A stretch of 64,000 bases of DNA, taken from NCBI RefSeq assembly GCF_000739575.1, contig NZ_BBJO01000014.1, positions 62,001-126,000 of the forward strand, in the 5' to 3' direction. Below the pieces are notes generated by a model that was not told the origin of the DNA, did no database searches, and saw only the letters and a program-made list of their open reading frames with translations. This DNA comes from Halobellus rufus (GTDB lineage Archaea > Halobacteriota > Halobacteria > Halobacteriales > Haloferacaceae). The position numbers and the translations under genes were made by a program. Positions 16,898 through 25,548 of the stretch are shown here, piece by piece; positions within the stretch are counted from its first letter, which is position 1, and each line of letters starts with the position of its first letter.

Positions 16898-17230
16898 ATG
16901 GCTCCGAACCTCTCGGTACTGAGAGCGTACCTCGATCACTTTCTCCCGCGCGACGTCGTCGGTCCCGTCGTGATCGTCTTCTCGCTTGAGGGCGTCATCG
17001 ACGGGGTATTCGGCCTCTACGTCCCCGAAGCGTACGCGACGCTCGGGTGGGGATTCGTCTTCGCGCTTTCGCTCCTCGCCGTCGCGTACTGGGGGTCCGT
17101 CGACGAACCGGCGCTGGAAGAACTCCACGAGCGGATCGACGAGATCGAGGAGGCGGAAGCGGCGGAAACGAGCGGCGGCGATCGGGACGGTGACGCCGAC
17201 GGCGACGGCGGTGCCGACGGGGAGGTCTAG
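16898..17230 (+). CDS. Two-helix membrane protein with acidic tail
   Basis: A 110-residue protein with two predicted membrane segments (about 20-42 and 51-68), then a helical segment EPALEELHERIDEIEEAEAAE and a Gly/Asp-rich acidic tail. I do not recognise the family. It follows msrA in the same direction after 47 nt and overlaps the convergent proA gene by 4 nt. Confidence 0.65.
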   Translation: MAPNLSVLRAYLDHFLPRDVVGPVVIVFSLEGVIDGVFGLYVPEAYATLGWGFVFALSLLAVAYWGSVDEPALEELHERIDEIEEAEAAETSGGDRDGDADGDGGADGEV

Positions 17231-18579
17231 GAACGGTCGCCGGCGAGTCGACCCGGAATCCACTCGCCCTCGAAGTCCTCGTGGAGGAACGGTTTCGCGT
17301 TCTCCCCGGCGTAGGTTGCGACCAACTGCCCGTCACCTTCGAGGTGGTACTTGTACGTCGTCAGCCCTTCGAGTCCGACGGGACCGCGGGCGTGGGTCTT
17401 CCCGGTGCTGATTCCGACCTCCGCGCCGAGACCGAAGCGGTAGCCGTCGGCGAACCGCGTCGAGGCGTTGTGGAAGACGCTCGCGGCGTCGATGCTCCGC
17501 ATAAACCGCTCGGCGTGGTCGGCCGTCTCGGTCACGATCGACTCGGTGTGCTTCGAGCCGTGCGCGTTGACGTGATCGATCGCGTCGCCGAGGGAGTCGA
17601 CGACCTTGACCGCGAGGATCAGATCGCCGTACTCGGTGTCCCAGTCGGCGTCGGTCGCGGCGTTCATCTCGGTGATCTCGCGGGCGCGCTCGTCGCCCCG
17701 GAGTTCGACGTCGGCCTCGCAGTAGCGGTCGGCGAGTCCGGGCAGGAAGTCAGCCGCGACGGACTCGTGGACCAGCAGCGTCTCGACAGCGTTGCAGACC
17801 GCGGGGTACTGCACCTTCGCGTCGAAGGCCACGTCCGCGGCCATCTCGAGGTCCGCGTCCTCGTCGACGTAGACGTGACAGATGCCCTCCGTGTGTCCGA
17901 GCACCGGGATCTTCGTGTTGTCCTCGACGTAGCTGACGAACTCGGAGCTGCCGCGGGGCATCAGCAGATCGACGGCGTCGTCGCGTTCCAAGAGGGTCTC
18001 GACGTCCTCGCGGGCCTCGATGAGCTGTGCCCAGCCGTCGGGCACGTCTTCGACGGCGTCGACGATGATGTCGTAGAGGACGCGGTTGGAGTGTGCGGCC
18101 TCGCTGCCGCCCTTCAGGATGACGCTGTTCCCGGACTTGAGGCTGAGCGCAGCGATCTGCACCAGCGCGTCGGGACGGGACTCGAAGACCGTCCCGAGCA
18201 CGCCGATCGGGACCGCGAGCTTGTACAGTTCGAGGTCCTCGTCGAGCCGCCGCGCCGCGAGCGTGCGGCCGAGCGGGTCCTCCTGCTCGGCCACGCTGCG
18301 GACCATCCCGGCGATGCTTTCGAGCTTCGACTCAGAGAGCTTCAGTCGGTCGACGAACGCCTGGGTGTACTCGCCCGCCTCGAGGAGTTCCTCGCCTGCT
18401 TCGACGTCCTTCGCGTTGGCTTGGAGGACGGCGTCGCTGTTGGCCTCGATGGCGTCGGCGATCGCGTACAGCGCGTCGTTGCGCGTCGACTCCGAGAGGT
18501 TCGCGAGTTCGAGCGCCGCGGACTGTGCTTCCGTCACTTTGGTCTCGGCCGATTTCTCGGTCGTGGTGGATTCGGTCAT
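17227..18579 (-). CDS. proA: Glutamate-5-semialdehyde dehydrogenase
   Basis: A 450-residue gamma-glutamyl phosphate reductase, the second step of proline synthesis from glutamate. Diagnostic segments are PIGVLGTVFESRPDALVQ, LKSGNSVILKGGSEA, and the active-site region YPAVCNAVETLLVH containing the catalytic Cys. The C-terminal RFGLGAEVGISTGKTHARGPVGLEGLTTYKY is the family signature. Last gene of a proC-proB-proA operon, 30 nt after proB. Confidence 0.96.
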   Translation of the reverse strand: MTESTTTEKSAETKVTEAQSAALELANLSESTRNDALYAIADAIEANSDAVLQANAKDVEAGEELLEAGEYTQAFVDRLKLSESKLESIAGMVRSVAEQEDPLGRTLAARRLDEDLELYKLAVPIGVLGTVFESRPDALVQIAALSLKSGNSVILKGGSEAAHSNRVLYDIIVDAVEDVPDGWAQLIEAREDVETLLERDDAVDLLMPRGSSEFVSYVEDNTKIPVLGHTEGICHVYVDEDADLEMAADVAFDAKVQYPAVCNAVETLLVHESVAADFLPGLADRYCEADVELRGDERAREITEMNAATDADWDTEYGDLILAVKVVDSLGDAIDHVNAHGSKHTESIVTETADHAERFMRSIDAASVFHNASTRFADGYRFGLGAEVGISTGKTHARGPVGLEGLTTYKYHLEGDGQLVATYAGENAKPFLHEDFEGEWIPGRLAGDRS

Positions 18580-18609
18580 CGTTTGCTGAGTGTGGTGAGT
18601 AGCGGGCGT

Positions 18610-19437
18610 TCAGTGGTCGTTGATCGGAATAAAGATGGTCCCGACGGGCTGTTCGGTGGCGATCCGTTCGAGCACGTCCGGCTCCGTCGAGCGCGCGATG
18701 ATCGCGGGGTGACCGTGCTCGCTCATCGACCGCGCGCCCTGCACCTTCGTTCGGATGCCGCCGAAGGAGTCGCTGGCGCTGCTCTCGATGATTCGCTCGA
18801 CCTCGTCGTAGTTCCGGCCGACGGCCTCGATGAGCTCTGCGTCCCCGTCGTGCTTGGGGTTACCGGTGTAGACGCCGCCGACGTCTGTGAGCGTCACGAG
18901 CAGGTCGGCGTCGACGCCGATGGCGATCGACGAGGAGATCATGTCGTTGTCGCCGATGCGGATCTCCTCGGTCGCGACGGCGTCGTTCTCGTTGACGATC
19001 GGGACGACGCCCCACTCCAACAGCGTGTCGATCGTGTTCTTGAAGTTGGTGAACCGGTCGGTGTCGTCGAGGTCGTGCTCGGTCACGAGGATCTGGGCGA
19101 CCGTCAGCCCGTAGCGCTCGAAGCTCTCGGTGTACCGACGCATCAGGTGACTCTGGCCGATCGTCGACAGCGCCTGGGACTCCTCGACGGTGTCGTCGGG
19201 GGCGAAGCCGATCCGGCCCTTGCCCGCGCCGACCGCCCCCGAGGAGACGAGGATGACGTCCTTTCCGCGCTCGACGAGTCCGGAGACGTCGTCGACGAGC
19301 TTGTCGAGCTTCTCGTCGTCGAGGTTCGACGTCTCGTCGGTGAGCGAGTTGGTTCCCGCCTTGACGACGACCCGCCCGGCCGACGCGGCGAGTCGGCGGG
19401 CCTCTGTGACCTCCGAGGAGGTGACGGCCTCGCTCAT
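18610..19437 (-). CDS. proB: Glutamate 5-kinase
   Basis: A 275-residue amino-acid kinase that phosphorylates glutamate. The kinase domain is complete ([76 protein letters not shown]). The C-terminal PUA domain found in E. coli ProB is missing, which is normal for shorter homologues. It starts within the proC stop (ATGA overlap of 4 nt), showing translational coupling. Confidence 0.95.
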   Translation of the reverse strand: MSEAVTSSEVTEARRLAASAGRVVVKAGTNSLTDETSNLDDEKLDKLVDDVSGLVERGKDVILVSSGAVGAGKGRIGFAPDDTVEESQALSTIGQSHLMRRYTESFERYGLTVAQILVTEHDLDDTDRFTNFKNTIDTLLEWGVVPIVNENDAVATEEIRIGDNDMISSSIAIGVDADLLVTLTDVGGVYTGNPKHDGDAELIEAVGRNYDEVERIIESSASDSFGGIRTKVQGARSMSEHGHPAIIARSTEPDVLERIATEQPVGTIFIPINDH

Positions 19438-20207
19438 CTCTCCGCTTCCTCTGCGAGTTCCGCCGAGCGCCGCGAGGCGGCGCTCAGCGCGTCGCCGACG
19501 CGTTCCTCGACGTCGCTGTCCCACAGCACTTCCATCCCCTCGATCGTCGTCCCGCCCGGCGAGCAGACGGCGTCGACGAGGTCGTCGATCGACTCGTCGG
19601 AGCGGAGGACTGTCTCGGCCGCCCCCTTGAACGTCTGTGCAGCGAGGACGCGGGCGTTCTCGGCGTCGAGGCCCTCCTCGACCGCGCGCTTCTGCATCGC
19701 GCCGATGAGGTAGAACACGAACGCGGGGCCGCTGCCGTTCAGCGCCGTCGCGACGTCCATCAGGTCCTCGTCGATGACGACGAACTCCCCGAGGTCCGAG
19801 AGCATCTGTTCGACGGTCTCGTCCGGCTCGTCCCACGCGACGGCCGCCGCCATATTGCGCGTTCGCGCCGCGAGGTTCGGCATCACGCGGACGACCGTCG
19901 CTTCGGTCTCGGCTTGGACGACCGAGCGGGAGACGCCCGCCGCGATCGTCACGAGCGTCTGTTCGGCGCGGAGTTCGAGGTCCTCGAGCACCAGCGGGAC
20001 GATGTCCGGCTTGACGGCGACGACGACGACTTCCGAATCGCGGACGTCGTCGATGTCGGTCGTCGTCCGATCGGCGTACTCGTCGATCGCCTCGAAGGCG
20101 TCCGGGTCCACATCGTAGGCGGTGATCCGGTACCCACCGGCCTGTGAGAGGCCGGTGATGAGGGCACCGCCCATATGTCCGCAGCCAATTACGCTGACGT
20201 CGATCAT
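19434..20207 (-). CDS. proC: Pyrroline-5-carboxylate reductase
   Basis: A 257-residue NAD(P)-dependent enzyme making proline from P5C. The Rossmann motif [15 protein letters not shown] opens the protein, and the C-terminal half has [15 protein letters not shown] and the signature [15 protein letters not shown]. First gene of proCBA, with its TATA element 25-30 nt upstream. Confidence 0.96.
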   Translation of the reverse strand: MIDVSVIGCGHMGGALITGLSQAGGYRITAYDVDPDAFEAIDEYADRTTTDIDDVRDSEVVVVAVKPDIVPLVLEDLELRAEQTLVTIAAGVSRSVVQAETEATVVRVMPNLAARTRNMAAAVAWDEPDETVEQMLSDLGEFVVIDEDLMDVATALNGSGPAFVFYLIGAMQKRAVEEGLDAENARVLAAQTFKGAAETVLRSDESIDDLVDAVCSPGGTTIEGMEVLWDSDVEERVGDALSAASRRSAELAEEAER

Positions 20208-20230
20208 ACGTACACGTACGCGATTGCGCC

Positions 20231-20238
20231 GATATACG
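20231..20238 (-). promoter_or_regulatory. proCBA TATA element
   Basis: On the minus strand GTATATC lies 25-31 nt before the proC ATG, in the position expected for a leaderless haloarchaeal mRNA. The remaining ~210 nt up to the DUF2892 gene hold three TGTTCA repeats (20347, 20360, 20369) of unknown meaning. Confidence 0.6.
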
Positions 20239-20449
20239 AACTTTGGTTTCCGGCCGCACCGTCATGGGGTGAAGCGGAGCAGTAGTGAACGGACCACACA
20301 TCTGTAGACCGGCGTAAACGCGGGCATTAACCGGGGTGGTAGAAAATGTTCATCAATTGTGTTCACCGTGTTCATTCACAAGAATCACACACTGCGTCTC
20401 ACGTCGACATCTCCCGATTGGGCGCGTCGAAACGAGTGGGGAAAAGCGG

Positions 20450-20668
20450 TTATCGCATACCGCACGTGTCGACGCCGATGAGAGAGTACAGGCCACAGCG
20501 GCCGGTCACTCCCGTCGCCAGCATCGCGATTGCGATCACTCCGAGAAGGAGCGAGAGGATCGGCGGCGCGGCGACCGCGTTAGCGAGAATACCGATCGAG
20601 ACGAGACCGGCGACGGCACCGGAGGCGATGCGAACGAGGCTGTCCGTTTGACCGACGTTTCGTTCCAT
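20450..20668 (-). CDS. DUF2892 (YgaP-membrane-domain-like) protein
   Basis: A 72-residue protein with two membrane helices (about 15-33 and 37-55). The pattern ERNVGQTDSLVRIASGAVAG ... GVTGRCGLYSLIGVDTC is typical of DUF2892, the membrane part that in some rhodaneses (YgaP) is fused to the catalytic domain; here it stands alone. The conserved GxCxxYxxxGxxTC keeps both cysteines. The ATG at 20668 is chosen over one 8 codons upstream because AATTATG lies 22-29 nt before it as TATA box. Confidence 0.82.
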   Translation of the reverse strand: MERNVGQTDSLVRIASGAVAGLVSIGILANAVAAPPILSLLLGVIAIAMLATGVTGRCGLYSLIGVDTCGMR

Positions 20669-20740
20669 ACTGCAGTATTGGTCTTTCGGCACATAATTGT
20701 TCTTGCCGGTGACCCGTAGCTTGCCGGAGAGTCTCCAGCC

Positions 20741-20900
20741 ACTAAATTAGTCTAATATTATATATTACTCTAGTATTTTCATCGAATAAGAATAGTTGAT
20801 TCTGCTCTAATACCATATTCATTGGTCTATACTGGATTTTAATATATTTCAGTTAGATCCAAATATATCATATAATATTTACATTATTAAAATAAACGTG
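20741..20900. other. AT-rich intergenic island
   Basis: About 160 nt of strongly AT-rich DNA (roughly one quarter G+C by eye) in an otherwise GC-rich chromosome, between the hsp20 terminator and the DUF2892 promoter. It contains many overlapping TATA-like words (TATATATTAC, TTTAATATATTT, ATATCATATAATATT) but no reading frame of note. It may be the site of an old insertion, a protein-binding region or an easily melted element. Confidence 0.75.
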
Positions 20901-20915
20901 GATAGGAAGATTCGA

Positions 20916-20939
20916 CGTAGCGCCGCCGACGGTGCTACG
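20916..20939 (-). terminator. Hairpin terminator at the end of the hsp20 gene
   Basis: CGTAGC (20916-20921) pairs with GCTACG (20934-20939), extended by three more pairs around a 6-nt loop. The stem includes the hsp20 stop codon. On the minus strand it is followed by T-rich sequence (ACGTTTATTTTAATAAT), so it probably ends the Q-rich/hsp20 transcript. Confidence 0.6.
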
Positions 20940-21420
20940 CCGAACGGATGTCGATCTCGCGGTACCGTTCGCTCGCCTTCTTCGGGACCGTGATCTTACA
21001 CACGCCGTCTTCGAACACGGCGTCGATCTCGTCCATCTCGACGTCCGTCGGGAGCTGGATCGTCCGGTCGATCTGGACGAATCGCTCGTTGACGAGGACG
21101 TTCCTGCCGTCTTCGACCTCCGAGGGCCGTGTCGCGCCGATGTGGAGCGTCCGCGGGTCGCCTTCGAGTTGGATCTCTTCGGGCTTGAACCCCGGCAGGT
21201 CGATGAACACCCAGATCTCGTCGGTGTTCTCGATGAGATCGACAGCGGGAACGGGCGTCACCGGGGGGCTGGTCGCCGCGCCCTGGGTGGGTTCGGCAAC
21301 CGATTGCGACCCCTGCGTCTCGGTGACCATCGCTCCCGGTGTCTGACCGGGTAGCTGTTCGACCGGCCAGCCGCCCGATCCGCCGTACGGCGTCTGCGTT
21401 TCGTACGGTTCTGAAGACAT
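20935..21420 (-). CDS. Hsp20 / alpha-crystallin small heat-shock protein with low-complexity N-terminus
   Basis: A 161-residue small heat-shock protein. Residues 60-150 form the alpha-crystallin domain: VDLIENTDEIWVFIDLPGF, EEIQLEGDPRTLHIGATRP, RTIQLPTDVEMDEIDAVFEDGVCKITVPK; the last part contains the typical A-x-(x)-x-G-V-x-x-x-x-P strand. The N-terminal ~58 residues are rich in Gln, Gly, Pro and Thr (TQTPYGGSGG, TETQGSQS, TPVPAVD). It starts 8 nt after the stop of the Gln-rich protein gene, in the same operon. It probably acts as a holdase; the shared low-complexity composition suggests that its partner or client is the upstream protein. GvpH-like function is an alternative, but no gas vesicle genes are present. 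Confidence 0.9.
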   Translation of the reverse strand: MSSEPYETQTPYGGSGGWPVEQLPGQTPGAMVTETQGSQSVAEPTQGAATSPPVTPVPAVDLIENTDEIWVFIDLPGFKPEEIQLEGDPRTLHIGATRPSEVEDGRNVLVNERFVQIDRTIQLPTDVEMDEIDAVFEDGVCKITVPKKASERYREIDIRSA

Positions 21421-21428
21421 CTCGATCC

Positions 21429-22742
21429 TCACGCTCCCTGGAGCCGAGGGATGCTCTGTTCGATAGAGCCGTTCGTCCGCTGGATCCGGCTCAGGATCTC
21501 CTGTACCTCCGGCTCGTTGGAGTGCTGCTGGAGCTCCTGACTCGCGCCGTTGATGGTCTGCTGGAGCTCTCTGACGGCGGCCGTCGCGAACGGCGACTCG
21601 CGCAGCATGAAGTGCTTCGTCATCTGCGCGCAGTCGTGGACGTCCTCGCACGCTCGCGCCGCCGACCCGTTCCCGCGTTGGGCGAGGCGGGTCTTCGCCC
21701 AGCCGAGCACGTTGTTGAGGTGGTTCAGTTCCTCGACGGCCGCCCGCACTTCCTGCGGGACCGCCTGCTCGTACTGGCCGCCGATGAGCATCGTCTGCTG
21801 TCCGGCAGACGCGCTCGGCTCGGACTGTCCGAGCTGCTGCTGGCTCGACTCCTCGAACTGGCCCGAGATACCCTGCTGCGCCGACTCCTGGCCGAACTGT
21901 CGCTGCGACTGTTGCGGCTGGGTCAAGGGAATCTCCGAAGGCTGAGTCTGCATCGCCGCGGCCGGCTGTGCCTGCATCGTCGAGGAGGGCTGGGTCTGCA
22001 TCGCTGCGACCGGGCTCACCTGTACCGGTTGGGAACCCGTCTGCGACGCGCCGCTGACGGATTCGGGCGTCTGCATCGCTGCCGCCTGTCGCTGGGCCCC
22101 CGGCTGCTGTTGACTCGAGAGCGATTGCGGCTGGGCCGCCGGTGACGGCGCGTACTGCTGCGTCGCGGACGGGAGCGCGGACTGTTGGCTAGCCGGCTGC
22201 GACTGCCCCATCGAACTCCCCGCTTGCGGCTGCGATTGCTGGCCCGCCTGCTGTCCCGCGATCGACTGTTGCGGCTGCGCCTGCTGGAACGGCGACAGCT
22301 GTGACGCCGGCTGCTGGAAGGACTGCGGCGACGCCGCGGGCTGTTGCTGCTGCGGTGACGCAACGGGCTGCTGCGTCGGGATGCTCTGCTGCTGCTGCGG
22401 AGAGGCCGCCTGCTGCGACCAAGCGGCCTGCTGCGGTTGGAACTGCGATTGCTGCTGCGGTTGTCCGGCCGACTGCTCGGGCTGTGTCTGTTGTGGTTGT
22501 GCCTGTTGTGGCTGGACCTGTTGTGGTTGCGCCTGCGGCTGTTGGGTGGGCGACTGAATCGGCAGTTGCGTCTGAACTGACTGTTGCGGCTGCTGGGAAT
22601 ACGCTTGCGGTTGGCCCGCTTGTGTTAGTGGCTGTCCCTGCACGGGCGAGAACTGCCCCCCTGTCGGCTGTCGGGACGGCGACTGCTGATACTGGCTCTG
22701 ATACTCCACCGATGGCGGTTGGGATTGGCTCGGATCTACCAT
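21429..22742 (-). CDS. Gln-rich prion-like protein with C-terminal helical domain
   Basis: A 437-residue protein with two clearly different parts. Residues 1 to about 315 are low-complexity and made almost only of Q, P, S, A, G and T, with runs such as PQQVQPQQAQPQQTQP and MQTQP repeats (AAMQTQPSS, AAMQTQPSE); it has very few charged residues, which is odd for a haloarchaeal protein. Residues 318-437 look like a bundle of amphipathic helices (VPQEVRAAVEELNHLNNVLGW, ARACEDVHDCAQMTKHFML with Cys48/Cys54 of this domain, AAVRELQQTINGASQELQQ). I do not recognise the family. The ATG at 22742 is preferred over one 12 codons upstream. First gene of an operon with hsp20. It could form condensates or assemblies; this is inference from composition. 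Confidence 0.85.
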   Translation of the reverse strand: MVDPSQSQPPSVEYQSQYQQSPSRQPTGGQFSPVQGQPLTQAGQPQAYSQQPQQSVQTQLPIQSPTQQPQAQPQQVQPQQAQPQQTQPEQSAGQPQQQSQFQPQQAAWSQQAASPQQQQSIPTQQPVASPQQQQPAASPQSFQQPASQLSPFQQAQPQQSIAGQQAGQQSQPQAGSSMGQSQPASQQSALPSATQQYAPSPAAQPQSLSSQQQPGAQRQAAAMQTPESVSGASQTGSQPVQVSPVAAMQTQPSSTMQAQPAAAMQTQPSEIPLTQPQQSQRQFGQESAQQGISGQFEESSQQQLGQSEPSASAGQQTMLIGGQYEQAVPQEVRAAVEELNHLNNVLGWAKTRLAQRGNGSAARACEDVHDCAQMTKHFMLRESPFATAAVRELQQTINGASQELQQHSNEPEVQEILSRIQRTNGSIEQSIPRLQGA

Positions 22743-22750
22743 AGTCACTC

Positions 22751-22768
22751 CCCGAGGGTGAACTCGGG
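22751..22768 (-). promoter_or_regulatory. Hairpin in the leader of the Q-rich/hsp20 mRNA
   Basis: CCCGAG and CTCGGG form a 6-bp perfect stem with a 6-nt loop. On the minus strand the stem's second arm runs into GGGGAG, a Shine-Dalgarno-like sequence 8 nt before the ATG at 22742. A TATA-like GAATTACAATAC at 22793-22804 would start transcription just upstream. The hairpin could mask the ribosome site. The rest of the 287-nt gap to 23030 shows no gene. Confidence 0.45.
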
Positions 22769-23029
22769 ACATCGACAACCTTGACCCGTAGTCAGTATTG
22801 TAATTCAGCGTGTATCAGAATTTCCGGTATCCGTACTGAAACGTTCGCTATCGCGTGTTTTCGCCTTCTCGAACGAAAGCTGAAGTTACTGCTGAAGAGG
22901 AGGTCAGCGACGCCGGCGGATACGTCGGATTACTGTGCACGTGAGACAGCCTACCCCTGTTCGAGTTGTCATTTTGCACCGTGCGACACCGCCGCACGTC
23001 TGGAACGTGAGACCGGAATCCGGAAGCCG

Positions 23030-24310
23030 TTACCCCCACCTGGTCACGGCGAGTGCGCCCGCCACCAACGCGAAGACCAGGACGGGGAGGCTCGGATCGA
23101 AGCCAGACGACGAGGACTCCGGTGCAGCAGTGGTGCTCTCGGTCTCGACTGGCTCCGGCGTTGACGTCGCAGTGGTCGGATCTTCGGTCGTCAGCGTGGG
23201 TTCGAACACGGTGACCGATCGGGTGACGTTGTCCTCACCGGCGTTCACGACCGCGGTGATTTCACCGGTCGTCCACGTGTTGCTCCGGTACTGCAATGTC
23301 ACGTTCGACGTTTCGTTCAGCTCGACCTCGGTCCGCTCCTCGTCGATGAAGTGACCGTCTATCGTGAGTCGAACGGGAGCCGTCCCGGAGATGTCGCCCA
23401 CGTTCCCGACGGTCGCGGTGACGTTCAGCGGTTCACCCGCGGGGATCCGTTCGGGAACGGAAACCGACTCCACCACGAACTCCGGCTCCGGCTGGCGGAA
23501 CTCGACGCGCTCGCTCACGACGTCGTCGGAGGTGTTCGCCGTAATCCGGTGGGCTCCGGCGTCGTCGACCGACGTGTTGAGCACCGTCGACACCGTTGCG
23601 GACTCGCCTTCGGGGAGTTCGACGATCGTCTCGTTGACGGTGTCGCCGTCGAGAGCGAACCAGACGAGTTTCTCGCCAAGATCGTTCCCGGTGTTCTCGA
23701 CCGTCGCGTTCATCCGGACGGTGTCGCCCGCCATAACCGACTCTTCGACGTGCATCTCGGTGATCTCGAAGTGGGGATGCCCGTCGGATCCGCCGGCGCT
23801 GTACCCGCCGGCGTTCCGCTGTCCGCTGTCGGCCTGGGCCGGTTCCTCGATGGTCACCGTCCGCGTGTACCGGTCGTCGGGCGTGTCGACGCGAAGCGTC
23901 CAGTCCTTCACGTTGTCGCTCTTGCTCACGTACGTGAGCGTCACCGTCTCGGACTCGCCGGGCGCTAATTGGAGCTCTGCGTCGTCTTTGTAGTACTCGT
24001 CGAGGTGGAACCACACCTCTTTCTCGCCGGATTCGTCTCCGACGTTTTCGACGGTGACAGTCACCTCTACCGTCTCACCCGCCTTGATCGGCGTGTTCGT
24101 CTCGACGTCCTGTATCTCGAAGAACGACCCGTTTCGCTCCGGTTCGGTGTCGTTGGCGGCGACGTTCGGGTGAACTCGATCCGGCCCGCTCTCCGCTGAC
24201 GTCACGACCGCGGCACCGGCGACAGTCGACCCCAGGGCGACCACCAACACGAGCGCACAGGCGACCAGGACCGACCGCGATACCGACGTTTGTGGTGATA
24301 AGTTGACCAT
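23030..24310 (-). CDS. Surface protein with three CARDB repeats and C-terminal anchor
   Basis: A 426-residue secreted protein: signal/anchor helix (about residues 8-32), then three CARDB-type beta-sandwich repeats (about 60-150, 168-255, 262-350), each with the pattern AGETVEVTVTVENVGDxSGEK / DxVRMNATVENTGNDLGEK / PLNVTATVGNVGDISGTAP. A Thr/Ser/Glu/Pro stalk (TATSTPEPVETESTTAAPESSS) leads to a C-terminal membrane helix ending in RWG. Several NXS/T sequons suggest N-glycosylation. Role: cell-surface adhesion or a structural protein; exact partner unknown. The ATG at 24310 is chosen because an ATACTATT element lies about 28 nt before it. Confidence 0.82.
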   Translation of the reverse strand: MVNLSPQTSVSRSVLVACALVLVVALGSTVAGAAVVTSAESGPDRVHPNVAANDTEPERNGSFFEIQDVETNTPIKAGETVEVTVTVENVGDESGEKEVWFHLDEYYKDDAELQLAPGESETVTLTYVSKSDNVKDWTLRVDTPDDRYTRTVTIEEPAQADSGQRNAGGYSAGGSDGHPHFEITEMHVEESVMAGDTVRMNATVENTGNDLGEKLVWFALDGDTVNETIVELPEGESATVSTVLNTSVDDAGAHRITANTSDDVVSERVEFRQPEPEFVVESVSVPERIPAGEPLNVTATVGNVGDISGTAPVRLTIDGHFIDEERTEVELNETSNVTLQYRSNTWTTGEITAVVNAGEDNVTRSVTVFEPTLTTEDPTTATSTPEPVETESTTAAPESSSSGFDPSLPVLVFALVAGALAVTRWG

Positions 24311-24523
24311 ACGAGTGAAATCCACGTCGTACCGCAATAGTATGCGTTCGTTTGTTGATATATGAGCGTCCTACGCCGAACGCGAACCCCCGCGCACGGT
24401 CCGTCAATGAGCGGTGGTACAGCTAACAAAATCTGGGAGTAGTGAGCGTTTATCCAGCCAAAGGGAGAGAACCTCGGCATAGGTGGAAAATAGCGTCTTA
24501 CGTCTCCTGTCCGAGGCACCGAT

Positions 24524-25456
24524 ATGGTGCAAATGCACCTCAACAGACGGCAGTTCGTTGGCACAGTCACCGCAGTTACGGGCGTCGGCCTCGCTGGCTG
24601 CAGTGACGGCGGAGCCAACGGCGACGGAGACGGCGACGGTGTCGCGACCGACGGGACAGGAACCGACGGTTCGCCCGCGGAGACCGACACCGAGACAGCC
24701 ACAGAGACGGAGACAGACACCGAGGGGGAACCGACCGAGGAGGGCGACGGCGACGCGCTCGTGCGAGTCGTACACGCCTCCCCGGACGCGCCGAACGTCG
24801 ACATCTACGTCGACGACGAATCGGTGCTGACCGACGTCGCCTTTCGCACGGTCAGCGAGTACCTCCCGCTCGCAGCCGGATCGTATCAGGTGCGGGTAAC
24901 GGCCGCCGGGGACGAGGAGACGGTCGTCTTCGACGAGGAGGTCTCGCTCTCGGCGGACTCGGCCACAACGATGGCCGCGATCGGCGAGCTGGAGGCCGAG
25001 TCCTTCGAGGTCCGGGCGATCGAGGACGACGTCTCCGCGCCGGCCGAGGGAGAATCACGGGTACGCGCGTTCCACGCCTCGCCCGACGCGCCCGCCGTAG
25101 ACGTCGCCGTCGAGGGCGAGGACGAGCCGCTGATTTCGGAGCTGGAGTTCGGTGCCGCCAGCGAGTACGCCACCGTGCCAGCAGACGCCTACACGCTGGA
25201 GGTCAGGGCCGCGGGCGAGACCGAAGCCGTCGCGACCTTCGACGTCGACCTCGCGGGGGCGACCGGGTACACGGCGTTCGCGATGGGCTATCTGAATCCG
25301 GACGAGGCACCGGTCGACGAACCGTTCGACCTCACGCTCGCCACCGACACCGCGGAGGGCGAAGCGGCCACGACCACGGAGGGAGAAACCACAACGGCTG
25401 ACGGGACGGGTACGGCTGAGGAAACGGAGACGGAAGCGGAGACGACCGAGGCGTGA
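24524..25456 (+). CDS. Tat lipoprotein with two DUF4397 domains
   Basis: A 310-residue exported lipoprotein (NRRQFVGTVTAVTGVGLAGC). After an acidic Thr/Glu/Asp linker come two DUF4397 repeats, each starting with a VRVVHASPDAPNVDIYVDD or VRAFHASPDAPAVDVAVEG strand, and a second Thr/Glu-rich disordered tail. DUF4397 domains are beta-sandwiches of surface proteins, function unknown. The ATG at 24533 is an equally possible start. Divergent from the CARDB gene; the 213-nt gap holds TATA-like elements for both. Confidence 0.85.
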   Translation: MVQMHLNRRQFVGTVTAVTGVGLAGCSDGGANGDGDGDGVATDGTGTDGSPAETDTETATETETDTEGEPTEEGDGDALVRVVHASPDAPNVDIYVDDESVLTDVAFRTVSEYLPLAAGSYQVRVTAAGDEETVVFDEEVSLSADSATTMAAIGELEAESFEVRAIEDDVSAPAEGESRVRAFHASPDAPAVDVAVEGEDEPLISELEFGAASEYATVPADAYTLEVRAAGETEAVATFDVDLAGATGYTAFAMGYLNPDEAPVDEPFDLTLATDTAEGEAATTTEGETTTADGTGTAEETETEAETTEA

Positions 25457-25548
25457 GCGACGAGTAGGGCTGCCTCACGCGTCAGTGGGGAGCCTTCGAG
25501 CCGATCCCGGAGAATAGGTCACCGCGGCCGCTCGGACGGCCCTCGGAG

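Noticed and set aside
17281-19713. 810-codon open frame on the plus strand over proB/proA
   Set aside because: Antisense shadow of the proline genes; no recognisable protein family.
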